Shown: positions 51,001-62,988 of the stretch, piece after piece
Layout of the letters: every line of letters starts with the position of its first letter
Numbering within the stretch: position 1 is the stretch's first letter
From: Cafeteria roenbergensis
Taxonomy: Eukaryota > Sar > Bigyra > Bicosoecida > Cafeteriaceae
Direction: 5' to 3'
Assembly (NCBI GenBank): GCA_008330645.1
Contig: VLTN01000015.1
Coordinates: forward strand, 1-64,000
DNA length: 64,000 bases
Made by a program: the position numbers and the translations under genes
Notes under the pieces: generated by a model
The model's input: the letters and a program-made list of their open reading frames with translations, nothing else
What the model was told of the DNA's origin: nothing
Databases searched by the model: none

Positions 51001-53861
51001 GCGGCGGAGACGCAGACGGTGGCGGAGGAGGGTCCGTGGTGGGCGGCGGCCGCGCTGGCAGCAGCGGCGCCGGGACGGGCGACGGCGGCGGCCGCGGCGA
51101 GGCTCGCACCGGCAGCGGCGCCACCAGCGGCATCGGTGGCGGGTCAGACTGGGCCGCGCCGCTGCCCCCGCGTCGCCGCGGCGTGGCCTTGCTCGCGCGC
51201 CTTCGGCTGTCGCCCGCCCCCCTGCCCCCGCTCAGCAGCGACGGCAAGCCCGGCGCGCCGCCCCCAGCCCTGGAGAGCGAGGCTGTGGCGGCAGTGTGGC
51301 ATGCGCCGGTGGCGTCGGCGTCGCTCGTGGTGGCCGTGGGCGCCATGGGAAGCGTGGCCTGCTGGGACATCCGCCGGCTCGGCCAGCCTGCGGCGGCCAG
51401 GCCCTTCGCAGAGGGCGCTGCCCAAATGCAGGGGCTGGCAGCAGCCGCGGCGCCCGGGGCGCCCGACGTCCACATTAGCACGTCCGGCGACCCGGTTCTC
51501 GCCCCCGCGCTCGGCCTGCCCGGCCCAGCCGGCCGCATCGCCACCGCCCCTGCCTGGGCTTGCGACTCGGCGCTCGTGTGGAGGGCGTCTCTGCCGCGCG
51601 CCTGCGGGGCCGTCAGCTGCGCCACGCCCCTGCCCTGGGCTGCCAGCACCGCCTTCGTGTTCGGCACCTCTGGCGGTTTCGTGGGCGTGTTCGACTGCCG
51701 GTTCCGCCGTCTCGTGGCCCTGTGGCGGGTGGCGGGCGGGCTCCCCGTGACCTCGCTCCTGCCGTACCTTTGGAGGGCGGCGGTGCCAGCGTGGAGGCTC
51801 CGGCCCGAGGTGTCAGGTATGTCCAGGCGCTCGGGCAGATCCGAGGCTGCGCGGCAGCGACGGGCGGACGGGGCGTCGGCCGTCGGCGGAGCGCCGGATA
51901 GCGAGCGGGGCGACACGGGGAACGTGGCGCTCCGTGCACTGGCGAGCGTGGTCAGCGAGCCGGGCTTCAGCCAGCCGCTCGACGCCAGCGCGGAGGACGA
52001 GGAGGGCGGGGGGCAGGCAGCGCGGCTGGAGGGGCTGCGGGCTGACGTGACCGTCATCCGCCGCCTGGCTTGCGCTGTGGGCGTCGACGCGGGCGGGGCA
52101 CGGCGCCGCGGCGCTGCCGACTGGCTCCCGTCCAACGGCGTGGCATTCTGGTGCCTCGAAACGGGAGAGTGCGCCCGTGCGCTGGCCACCGTGCCGCTGG
52201 GGTACGGCCCGCCCGCCGCTGCCCCTCGTCTCGAGGCGGTGGAGCTGCTGGCGCAGACTCCCCGGTGGCCGGTCCGTAGCTACGGCGGCGCTGCCGACGC
52301 CTTCAGGCCCTCCTGCTCGGCAGTGCGTGTCATCCTCCCGCCCCTGCCTCTGGCCCAAATGACCGCGGCGGAGGAGTACCGCGCCCGCCGCGACGGCGCG
52401 GGCACCGGAGGGTCCGGCGGGAGCGCCGCGGTGGCCGCCTTGGAAGGGCGCCTGGCGGGCGCGCTGGATGAGACGGAGGACGACGGTGCAGTCGGCCGGG
52501 CGCTGGCAGCGGCGGCAGAGCAGGCATCCGAGACGTCAGCCCTGCGGCGAGGCAGGCAGCGCCCCCTCGTGCTGGCGGGGCTGCGCGGCACGGGCGGAGG
52601 CAGGGAGAGAGCGTACGCCACAGCGGCCAGGGCCTCCCTCGAAGCCCTCCGCGCAGCCGCCTCACAGCAGCGACGCAGCCACCGCTCCAAGGCCGCCGCC
52701 GCCGCTGCGGCCGCCGCGGCTGCCGCGAACGCCGCCGCCGACCTCGCCCACCGGGGGGACGACGGTGGCGCTTCCCGGCGACCCACGCTCATTCCCGGAA
52801 TGTTCCGCAGAGGCGACGCCGCCTCGGCCAGCCATCGCAGCCGGCTGCAGAGCCGAGCCTCGACGGGGGCCCCGTACGCGGCGCTGCAGTCCGGAGGGCG
52901 GTCGGACCTCGGGGGCGGCGACGACGCCAGCACCACCGGCTTCACGGCCGCCTCGGGGGAGGGCGGGCCGGGTGAGGCCACCGGCGATGCGGGCTCCAGC
53001 GCCCTCGTGTCCGCGTCGGCGTCCACCACCGCCCGGCAGCTGCAGCTGCGGGATAGGGCCGCGAGGGAGGCCGCCCGCGACAGGCTGCTCGGCGCGGGGG
53101 CCCTTGTGTCGCTCGGCCCGCTGGTGGCTGCGGCCAGGGCGGCGGCTGTGGCGGCACGCTTCGCGGGATCGGGAGGGCCGTCCGCGCTGGGAGCGAGGGG
53201 CGCTGCCGCAGGCGCCTCCATCAGCATGGCCGAGGCTTGCGCCGCCGTGCGGCACGAGATGGACGCGCTGTCGCTTCCCACGTGGCTGCTGGTCGGCGGC
53301 GACGACAGGGCGGTCCGATGCTGGGACCTTGCAACCCCCCGCTGCTCGCACGTCGTCTCTGGGCCGGGCGCCATCAGCGGGCCCAAGCAGGGCCGCTCAC
53401 GCTTCGCGGCTGTGCTCCCGCCATCCGACGCGGCGACTCCTGGCGACAGCCACACAGGCGGAGATGCGGCGGGCAGCGGCGTCGCCCCTGCCGACGCGTC
53501 GCTTCACATCGTGTGTTGCACGCCCACGGCGACGGGGCGCCCTTGGAGCGCCCAGGACGACTCGGTGGAGGCCGCTGACAGCGCGATGGGCACTCTGGCC
53601 GCCGCCGCGCTGGCTGCAGACTTTGAGTGCGGCGACGACCGGCCTGACATCGCGTCGCAGGCAGCGGCAGCGGCAGAGGCAGAGGCAGCTGCGGCGGCGG
53701 CGGCGGCAGAGGACGCGGCAGCCGTCGACCAGCTGCCGCCCCTTGCGGCGCCGGAGCACCACGCCCACGGCGGGAGCGTGCTGGCAGCGGCCTGGCTCGA
53801 CTCCCCGGCCCGCTTGCTCGTCACGGCGGCCGCGGACGGCTCCGTTCGCGTGTGGCGCTGA
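39690..53861 (+). CDS. PIK3R4: Giant VPS15/PIK3R4 homologue (4,723 aa)
   Basis: A single 14.2-kb open exon. MGN at the start gives the N-myristoylation Gly typical of VPS15. The kinase domain has ARQYLFTSLAERVSLRP, then GVRHGDIKAENALLTS near residue 200, LADFALFKP (DFA in place of DFG, as in VPS15) near 225 and CYIAPERFVGED near 255. FSAGCVLAELWS follows after an Ala-rich insert. Helical (HEAT-like) segments follow in pieces (for example FAEFILPAIGRALM near 917). The C-terminal WD40 domain starts at AELRGHVGPVNAVAV near 3,480 and ends in RLLVTAAADGSVRVWR. VPS15 anchors and regulates the class III PI3-kinase VPS34 on endosomes and autophagosomes. Human VPS15 has 1,358 residues; here Ala/Gly/Ser-rich inserts, Asp-Gly repeats (43,521-43,556; 45,609-45,650) and a Gln run more than triple it. 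Strong kinase and WD40 conservation argue against a pseudogene. Unseen introns remain possible. Confidence 0.9.
47991..48029 (+). repeat. Poly-Gln tract (13 codons) in VPS15
   Basis: Thirteen consecutive CAG/CAA codons lie within the VPS15-like gene, continuing as QR-rich sequence for a few codons. The tract is mixed CAG/CAA, which tends to be more stable than pure CAG. Confidence 0.95.
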
Positions 53862-54426
53862 GCGTGTCCGTTGCTTCCCTGCGTGCTGCGCCCCAAGCGG
53901 CGCCCCGTTGGCCGGCTTCCGACGGCGCTGAGGGCTGAATAAGGTCCACACAGGTACCGCACCTGCTTGAAGCGGCGCAGCGCGAGCCCAGCGTCTCTCA
54001 CTCACGCTCTCTCACAGCGCGTCACGCCGCAGTGCTGCGGTGCGCTTCTCTCTGCCCAGAGCGGCCTCCCTGCCCAGAACGGGCGAACCCCAGTGTGTGT
54101 CGCGTCGAGCATTTGCTGCGCACGTGCGCGATGGGTGGCGCCGCGTGTGACTGCTTGTCCTCGCTTGGCCTGCGAGGCGGGTGCGCAGCAATGGGCAGCG
54201 CACCGCAGGCGGCGCCACGCAAAACTTTCAAAAGGCTGTGCCCATTGCAATCCCTCGCAGCTTGCAGGCATATACAGCGGCAATAGCGGCCTCCGGCCGC
54301 ACGGACCGCACCATCGAATCGGTTCGCGTGCCGCAGCGCCGGGGCTGGGGCGCGGAGCCGTACCGGTGCGGGTTCAATGCACACGCACGTCGCGTCGGCA
54401 GGTGGCGCTTCGAGCCGGGCGCGTGC
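53862..54426. other. Convergent 3' spacer, no gene seen
   Basis: 565 bp lie between the VPS15 and ABC transporter stops. No convincing frame or RNA was found; 3' UTRs of both genes are expected. Confidence 0.5.
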
Positions 54427-57400
54427 TCAAGCCGAGGCGGTCTTGGAGGCGGCGCCGGCGCCTGCGCGCTTCGCGCCTGCCTCCCGCGCCAGCCGGTAGA
54501 TGTCGTCGGACTGCTCGCGGGTCTGGGACACGAGGTCGCGGAAGAGCGACTCAGGGTACCGCTCCTTGTCGTCGAGCAGGCGCTCGGGGTGGTCGAACTG
54601 CGCGACGTTGCCGCCCTCGAGGACCACGACATAGTCGCTGTCGGCAATGGTGCGGAGGCGGTGGGCGATGACGAGCACAGTGGCGTCACGGAAGGCCTCT
54701 CGCATGGCGCGCTGCACGACCTCGTCGGTGCGCTCGTCCACGCTGGCGGTGGCCTCGTCCATGATGAGCACGCGGGGGCGGCGCAGGATGGCGCGCGCGA
54801 TGCAAATGAGCTGGCGGGTGCCCTGGGAGAGGTTGGAGCCGCCCTCGGCGACCTCGTCGTCGAGGCCGAGCTTGCCGTCGAGCTCCACCATGGCGAGCGC
54901 GCGGCGCAGCGCGGCGTCGGTGTGCTTGCGGAAGGGGTCGAGGTTGACGCGGACGGAGGGGCTGAAGAGCACCGGGTCCTGCGGCACGATGGCGAGGGAG
55001 GAGCGGAGGCGGCCGAGCGAGATCTTGGAAATGTCCTGGCCGTCGAGCACGATGCGGCCGCCGCTGAGCTCCACGAGGCGGAAGAGAGCCATGGAGCAGC
55101 TGCTCTTGCCGGAGCCGGTGCGGCCGACGAGGCCCACCTTGGCGCGGGCGGGGATGGAGAAGGAGAGGCCCTTGAGCACCTCGGGGCCCTGGCGGCCGGG
55201 AAGGCCGTAGCGCATGCGAACGTTCTCGAAGGCCAGCGCGCCCTCCGAGGGCCAGGCGGCCTCGGGCTCGACGGCAGAGGGGTCCTTCGCGAGGTCGGCC
55301 TTGGTGAAGACGAGCTTCCCCTCGACTGGGGTGTCCTCCGAGAACTCCTTCACGCGCTCCACCCCGTTCATCATCGTCTCGGCCTGGGCGAGCATGCGCA
55401 CGCTGTGCTTGAGGAAGGCGGTCATCTCGAGCGCTGTGGAGAGGCCGATGCCGACCCAGCCGGCGGGAATGAAGTTGGTGGTGGCGGCGGCAACAGCGGC
55501 CACGCCAAAGGCGAGGAGGGCGCCGATGGTGTCCAGGCGCATGGCGAGCCACTGCGAGGCCACCTGCAGGGTGAGGTAGGGCACGCTGTTGAGGTCGATG
55601 GCGGCGTCGCTGCGGCGGGTGAAGGCGGCCTCGCGGTTGTACGCGCGGATGGAGGAGAGGCCGTCGAGGGTCGAGTCGAAGGCGACGAAGATGGGGGAGC
55701 GGGTGACGGACTCGACGCGCTGCAGCTCCGTGGAGGAGCGGCGGAACCAGTGCTGGACGCGGTAGTAGAAGAAGAGGAGGGGGACGAGGGCGATGAGGAG
55801 GATGCCGTTGGAGGTGATGGCGATGGCGATGATGGAGCCCACCACGCTGACGAGCGTGCCGAGGAGCTGGCTGATGGTGGGCGGCAGCTGCTCGTCCACC
55901 TTCTCCATGTCACCAGCGAAGCGGTTGAGGATGCGGCCGACGGGGGTGTCGTCGAACCAGGCGGCGGGTCCGCGCACGACGTGCCGGAGGAGGCGCTCGT
56001 GAAGGATGTAGGAGGCGCGGACGCGGCACTCGGCGATGAAGCAGGCGCGCATGGTGATGAAGAGGACGCCCACGCAGCCGATGAGGGCGTACATGTTGAG
56101 GAAGTAGGTGGCGTCGGTGGTGAGCGGGAAGCGGAGCGTCTCGTCCGCCCAGTACGACACCCAGAACGAGGTACCCAGCTCCGACGCGCGCGAGAGCAGC
56201 TGCACGGCGACGATGAGGAACGCGTACGAGATGCCCCCCGACATGAGGTAGTACCAGTAGGCGTCGGACGCAACCGCGCCGGTTTCGCGGGACTCCTTGG
56301 TGCGCGTGCCGGCGGCAGCGTCGCCTGCGCCGCCGGCGGCGGTGCCGGCTGGGGCCGCGGCAGCGGGCTTGCCGCCCTCGGTAGCCGCCGGGGCGACGAC
56401 GGGCAAGGCGGTCGGGTCGGCGGGGGCGGCGCCGCTCGCGGGGTCGGCGGGACCGCTCTTCATGTCCACGACGGCGACATCGGTGGACGGAGCCGCCTTG
56501 CCGTCCGTTGCCGCGGCGGTGGCGGTGGCAGTGGCGGAGGTGGCTGCAGCGGCCAAGCCGGCGGGCGGGCCGGCGCCCGCGCCCGCGCTGGCGGAGCGGG
56601 CTCGCTCCACAGCCTTGGCCGCCGCCTCAATCTCCTCCTCCGTCGCCTCGTCGGCGCTGCTGGCGCGGCGGAGGCGCTCCACGTGCTCCTCGATGGCGGC
56701 GGCGGTGCGGCGGAAGGCGGCCGACGCCTTGACCTCGGCGGGGGGGCCCTCCGTCATGATCTCGCCGTTCTCAATCACCACCACGCGGTCGCATTCGTCG
56801 AGGTACTGGAGGGCGTTTGTGGCTAGCACGCGGGTGGTGCCGGCCAGAGCGCCGCACACCAGGCCCGAGAAGAGGGCAGCGCCCACGTGCGCGTCCACGG
56901 CGGAGAGGGGGTCGTCCATCAGCACCACGCTGACGTCGGCGTAGACGGCGCGGGCGAGGCTGATGCGCTGCTTCTGGCCGCCGGAGAGCGAGACGCCGCG
57001 CTCCCCGATGAGGGTGAGGATGCCGCGGGGGAGCTGCTCGAGGTCGGGCTCCAGCTGCGAGACCTTGATGGCGCGGTCGAGGCGTGCCTCGTCGCAGGGC
57101 TCGCCGCAGAGGATGTTCTCGCGCACGGTCTCGTTGGTGATCCACGCCGCCTGCGGCACGTAGGCCACGCGCTGGGCGCGCTGCACCTTGCCGCCGGTGC
57201 GCGGCACCTCGCCCATCATTCCCTGGAGGAGGGTGGACTTGCCCGAGCCGACGCGGCCCACGATGGCGATGAGCTCGCCCTTGCGGATGCGCAGCGACGC
57301 GCCGCGGACCTGGGCCTGGGCGTTGCGGGCTGCGGTGGCGGCCTCCTCCTTCGCCGCGGCGGCGGCGTCGGCGTCGGCCGCGGCGGCGGCCGCGTCGGCG

Positions 57401-59718
57401 GCACCCGAGGCAGCGGCGGTGGCTCCGGCAGTCTCGTCCTCCGGCAGGGAGGCCGGGGTCACTGCGCGCTCGGGCTCGCAGGGCGGGCCGCCGGCGCTCA
57501 TCTCGGTGGCGTCGATTGCGGCGTTGGCGGCCTCGGTGGCTGCCTCCGCAACCACGTCGTCGGCGTCGGCGCTGCCGTCAGCGGCCACGGCAGGAGTGGG
57601 CGGATCCTTGTCCACGGGGGCGATCTTGGTGGGCGAGGGCGCGGCCGCGGACGCGGACGCGGTGGAGGCCGGGTCGGGCAGCGTGGAGTCCTTCTTTTGC
57701 CAGGCAGGGTCGGAGAGGGGCTCGGTGTCGAGGCGGAGGCGGAGGAACTGCGCCTCGCCGCAGCAGCCGCCGCCGTTGGCGGCGTCGTCCTCGGCGTCGC
57801 GCAGGGCCTTTGAGATTTCGGCGGCGCTGGCATGCTGCTTCCCGTCCTTCTTGCCGCCGCTGGCGCCGGCTGGGGAGCCGCCCTTCTTGGCGCCCTGCTT
57901 GGCGTCGGCGGCCCCTGCGGCGCTGGGGCGCGCGGGGCGGCCGCAGCAGCCACGCTTCTTGGGAGCCGCGGCCTTGGCCTCCTCCGCCTCGGTGTCCGCG
58001 GCGGAGGGCCACTTGAAGGAGGCGTCCTCGAGCTGGATGGGGTAGGCCTCGTCGGAGGACACGTCCGGCATGACCATGTTGGGAGCGAGGAGGAAGCGGC
58101 CGATGCGGCCGATGGAGATGGCGGCCTGGGCCCAGGCCAGCAGCACCATGGGGAGGAAGGCGAAGCTGAACCGGAGCGCGCCGAAGAGGGCGATGGTGGT
58201 GAACGCCTTGGCCGCGGTGAGCGTGAAACCGCGGGCGGTGTAGTCGGCGAAGACGATGATGGGGAGGAGGACGGGGGCGGATAGCAGCACGAGGCCGAAG
58301 CCGATGGCGAGCACGTATGCGACCTTCTTCACGACGACGAGCTCGCGCGCCCTGATGCGGGACACCTTCTCCACCATGGGGCCCTCCCACGTGAAGAACT
58401 TGATGACGCGGATGCCCTGGAGGATCTCCGTCATGAGCTTGACGCGGGCGTCCGTCTGCGCAAGGAGCGCCTTACGGAGGCTCTTTGCGAAGGTGAAGAT
58501 GACCACGTTGACGGGGACGAGGCACAGGAGGAAGCCGATTCCGGCCCACGCGCTCTGCCCGACCTGGAGGGTGATGAGGTAGAGGCAGACCACGATCTGG
58601 ATGGGGGCCGTGGCCACGAGCGGGGCGAAGAGGGCGAAGCGGAGGAGCTGCTGGGCGTCGATGGACATGAGGTTCTGCACCTCGCCGCTGGAGAAGCGGC
58701 CGTCGTTGCGGAACACGAGGGACTTGCGATAGATGGTGGAGATGAGGGCCGTCTTGAGGTGCATGCCCACTCGAGAGAGGATGGCGCCGGCGTGCGCGGC
58801 TGCGAGGCCGCCCGCGATGGGGAGAACCAGCATGAGCGACACCATCACCCACAGGGTGGCGGTGTCCAGCAGAGTGGTGCCCTCGAAGTGGGAGACGAGC
58901 TGGTCCAGCAGCACGGAAGGCGCGATCTGCGTGGCGGCCGTGATCATCATCAGGCCCATTCCCAGGTACAGGCGCCACGGGCCCAGCGTGTAGTACTGCG
59001 GGGGCAAGCTTGCGGGGCGGGACGGAGGTCAGCCGGTGGCGCCGCGTCTGCCACTCGGGCGGGCCGGCGCGAGAAAGACAAGTCCTCATGTGCTCACAAG
59101 TGCCCATCCCAGGGAGGGAGTCTTGGAGCGCGCCTTCTGGTCGTTCCAGAACCTGTCCAGGCGCGCGTTGAGCACCTTGGCCTCATCGATGGTCAGCGGC
59201 GGGCCGATGTCCTCGGACTCGAGCGCCTTGGAGGACCCCAGCTTGAGCAGCGGGTTGAGGTAGTGGAAGCTGCGGCGGCGACGAGACGCGCGGGCGCGGG
59301 GAGCCGGGGCGATGAGGCGGCGGCATGCCGCGCAGGCCTCGCCGCTCTGCCGCCGCGGCGAGGGGCGCGAGGGGGCTGCCTCGCGCGCAGCCTGGGCTAT
59401 GATCCCGAGGGCCTTGCGGATAAACTGGACGGCAGAGCGAGGAAGCGCGCATTTTTGCTCGACGGACCGGACTCACCAGGCCTTGGACCAGCAAGAGGCC
59501 GACGCCTCAACTGCGCGTGGCGTGGGGGCAGGGAATGCGTCCGCATCAGTCGGGGGAGGTGAGGCGGACGCCGTAGACGCGTCTTGGCAGCGGTGGGCAA
59601 CGCGTACGTTGCATTGGCAGAAAAAGACGCCAAGGGCGCTTGTCCCCTCCTTTGTTTGCTGGCCCCCAGGCCCGGCCGCCACAGGGGCGCGCGCCCAACG
59701 CTCACGGTTGGTGGCCAT
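54427..59718 (-). CDS. ABCC/MRP-type ABC exporter (about 1,660 aa)
   Basis: Three exons were read. Exon 1 is tentative (59477-59718, from MATNRERW to WSKA) and ends TG|GTGAGT. Exon 2 (59098-59269) reads FHYLNPLLKLGSS and ends at a GTGAGC donor. Exon 3 (54427-58995) follows a CCCGCAG acceptor. The NPLLKLG motif is the classic N-terminal ABCC signature. Each half has six predicted helices. NBD1: Walker A GRVGSGKS (about 716), signature VSLSGGQKQR (about 805) and Walker B VVLMDDPLSAVDAHVG. NBD2: GRTGSGKSS (about 1430), signature NLSQGTRQL (about 1527) and Walker B VLIMDEATASVDERT. There is no TMD0, so it is of the short MRP4/5 kind. Such pumps export organic anions or glutathione conjugates. A long Ala/Lys-rich insert with a Cys-rich KKRGCCGRPARP patch precedes NBD1. 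ATG 59760 is an alternative start. Confidence 0.88.
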
Positions 59719-60457
59719 TTTGGTCGCAGGCACCGGGGTGCCGGAGGCGGATTCCGCCATGGCTCGGCGGCGGCGCGAGTGGCTTGCGTCTCGTCCCCGC
59801 GCAGTTGAACCAAACCTCGGCCGGTCGACCCGTGGGGCTCTGCCGCGCGCCAGGACGGAGAGGCCGCCCGCGATGCGCTGCGCCAAGAGCGGCGCACAGA
59901 AAGGCCCCGGGTCTTGTGCCGCCTTGGTCCCACGAGAGGGCGGAGGCAGGGCCCGTCGCCGAGCGATTCAGGGCCGGTGGTCCGCTTCTCCACAATCGGG
60001 AGTGCGGGCGTTCGAAATCCCAGACGGCGGGCGCTGCGGTCGGCCAGGTGAGACGGCCAGCTTGTGCGACAGCGATCGCGGCCGAGAGGCGGAGCACGGG
60101 GGACGGCAGACACAGGGGCAGACGATTGAGCGCGGGCACGCGCCTCATCCGTGCGAGCCTGCTGGGTTGTTGCACGACTCCACGGTGCTGCGATTGTTGT
60201 CGGGTAGTTGCTGTAGTTGGCCCGAGTCAGTTGTGCGCCAGACTTGCATCACTTGCGCTGTCTCGCGCCGGGCCGCCTGCCACGAACCCGGCGGCCTGCC
60301 CCGCTGCCCGAGGCTGGCCGCGCACTCGCCTTCGTGCGCATCGAAGCTAGCGACTGGGGCAGCCAACGCGTCGGCGCCGTTGCCGGAGCTCGGCGCGGGC
60401 GAGTGACCGAAGCAACACACTGACCATCGAAGGGCAGCCTTGCGCGCGGCGACAACC
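59719..60457. other. Divergent spacer, ABC transporter / TTLL
   Basis: No protein gene was established. It should hold both promoters. A tRNA-Ser-like remnant lies at about 59,950-60,030 (separate entry). If the transporter starts at 59,760, the first 42 bp are coding. Confidence 0.45.
59950..60030 (+). pseudogene. tRNA-Ser-like remnant
   Basis: TCGCCGAGCGATTCAGGGC resembles the D-arm/A-box of tRNA-Ser (TGGCCGAGCGGTTAAGGC). GTTCGAAATCC, 53 bases on, resembles the B-box GGTTCGAATCC at the spacing expected for a long-variable-arm tRNA. Between them GTGG and CCAC can pair around a loop containing GCT, a Ser anticodon. The anticodon stem has a mismatch, position 33 is not T and the T-stem does not pair, so a working tRNA is unlikely. 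A decayed tRNA or a tRNA-derived SINE head would fit; chance is possible. Confidence 0.3.
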
Positions 60458-62950
60458 ATGGCAGCCCCGGCGCCCTGCTTCGATGTCATCCGAGGCGGGA
60501 ACAACAGCCGGCCGTTCCTGCGGGCGATGCGGCTGCGAGCTCGCTGGGCGCGGGAGACCGGCACGGCCCCAGCGTGGTTCAAGCTCGTTAACTCGGGCGG
60601 CAAGGGCGAGCGCGAGGAGACCGCGCTGCCCTTTCCCGCCAGCACGCGCTCCGAGTGCTACTGCGCGAACTTTGTTTGGAAGGCCACGTCTCGCAAGGCC
60701 AAGCAGGCGCCGCCCTCGTTCCGGCGCTGGCACAAATCGGTGCTGCTGCGCCAGGTGTTCGCCCACCTTCCGGCAGTCACGCCCCTGACCGCCAAGGACA
60801 GGCTGCTGCGAGTGCTGCGGACCTACGCGGCTGCCACGGGGCGCGGGCTGGACGCGCTGGGGGTGCCGGACACGTTCCTGGTGGAGCCGAGGGGCGGCGC
60901 CCCGCCCGCGCACTGGCGCGGCTGGAGCGACTTTGAGGCGAGCCACCGGCGGCACGCGGGGCGCGAGGGCTGCCGCAACCTGTGGCTTGTGAAGCCGGCC
61001 AACGCGAACCGCGGCAACGGGATTGAGGTGGTCGACACGCTAGCCGACGCCCGCGCCTGCCTGGAGGGGGTGGCGTCGCGCGCCTCGATGGGGGTGCAGG
61101 GCACGTGGGTGGTGCAGAAGTACATTGAGAACCCGCTGCTGCTGGCCGGCCGCAAGTTCGACCTGCGCGTGTGGGTGCTCGTCACGGACGACGGCGACGT
61201 CTTCGTCCACGGGCCCGGGTACGTGCGGACGTCGTCCGAGGCCTTCACGATGGACAACACCGACAGGCGCGTGCACCTCACCAACTACTGCCTGCAGGTG
61301 AAGCACAGGGGGGAGGGGTCGTCCTTCGAGCGGTTCGAGGCCGGGAACACGCTCAGCTGGGCGCAGCTCGCCGTCTACCTCGGCCAGGTGGCGGCAGGGC
61401 AGCGCGCCCACGCCGTGCCGGCCGAGGCCCCAGCGGACCCGGCGGCGGACCCGGAGGGCGCCTCCCACCCCGACGCCTGGCCGGAGGGCCCCCCCTGTCT
61501 TGCTCGTGGGCCAGCTGCGTGCGCTGCCCCCCATGCCGCCACGCAGGCGTCGTCAGCGTCGTCACCGTCGTCGTCGTCGTCGTCGCCACCGCCGTCGGCA
61601 GCCTCTGCGGCCTCTGCGGCCTCTGCGTCGGCCGCCTCGCCGCTGAAGCAGTGGCCGCCCGTCGGGGACTCCCTCGCCTGGGCCACCGGCTGCCACGCCT
61701 TCTGGGGCGCCGACGGTCTCTGGGACCGCGTCACTGCCCTCGTCAGGGAGACGATCCGTGCCCTCCGCGTCGACCGCCCCTCGGCAGCGAGCAAGGACGG
61801 CTGCAGGGAGTTCGGGTTCGGCGACCGCCCCAACTCCAGTCCCCGCCACCGCTTCGAACTCCTCGGCTACGACTTCATGGTCACGACGGCTCTGCCGGCG
61901 ACGTCGGAGGCCCCCCTCGAGCCCCCCGCCGACCCCGCCACGGCATCCCCGGCAGAGCTGGCCTCCCGCCTGGGGCTGGGCGTGCGGCTGATCGAGGTGA
62001 ACTCCAACCCGTCACTGTCCTACCAGTGCCCCTGGCACCGCGCCCTCGTCGATCGCATGGTGCACCGCGCACTCGGGCTCACCGTCGACGTCGTGTTCGG
62101 CGCCCCGGCACGGCCCCCGCCCGCCTCCAAGGGCGCGACGGAGGACGCCGAGGTGCTGGCCGAGCCGCTCTCCAGCGACGACGAAGACGAGCGGTCCGAC
62201 GCCGAGGAGAGGGCAGAGGCGGCGGCGGCAGAGGCGGCGGCGAAGGGGGCGGCGGCAGAGGCGGCGGCGAAGGGGGCGGCGGCAGAGGCGGCGAAGGGGG
62301 GTGGGGCGGGCTCTGCACCGGCTCTCGAAATGTCTCTCCGCTCTGCAGCGGCGTCTCCAGCCGCAGCCACCGCGGTGGTGTCGTCAGGAGAGGGTAGCCC
62401 GCGTTCAGGCCCGCCGGCGGTACCGCGCTCTGCGATTGCTGCGCCCCCGCCGACGGCCGCAGCACCTGCCTCGGCGCCCGCGCGGGCGGTGGCGGCCTCC
62501 GCAGCCTCCGTTGCCGCCACGCCCTCTCCAAGGACGACCCTGGACACGTCGGCTGGCGCGTCGGGCGGGAGCGGCGGGGCACGCGAGCCGGGCAGCGCGG
62601 GCGGCGTTCGGTGCCGCTTCGAGGCCGGGGGGACGGGGGTGCCGGTGCCCGCGGCCCCGCTGCCCAGCGAGCCCGTTGAGAGACGCGCCGCGCTCAGCGG
62701 CCGGTGGGTTCACATCCTCAACGTACACAGGTACTCGCCGGCGTCTGCTGTGGCGCCGCCGCCGTCGGCGTCGCACAGAGGGCCCGTCCAGGCCGCTGGC
62801 GCGGCCACTGGTGCAGGGAAGGGCAGCGGCAACAGCGGCAGCAACGCTGCGGGGCGGAGGGGCGCCGGGGTGCGGGCAGGGGCCGACGCCCGGCCTGTCC
62901 GCACGCCGGGCCAGGGGGGCAGGGGCAGTTCGTCCTGGGGGCGCACAGGA

Positions 62951-62988
<38 letters not shown>

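Noticed and set aside
54330-54410. GGTTCAATGC considered as a tRNA B-box
   Set aside because: No A-box at a suitable distance upstream and no cloverleaf could be drawn.
54181-56826. 881-codon plus-strand open frame
   Set aside because: Antisense to the ABCC transporter NBD2 and TMD2; composition bias (Val, Glu, His, Gly) marks it as a shadow frame.
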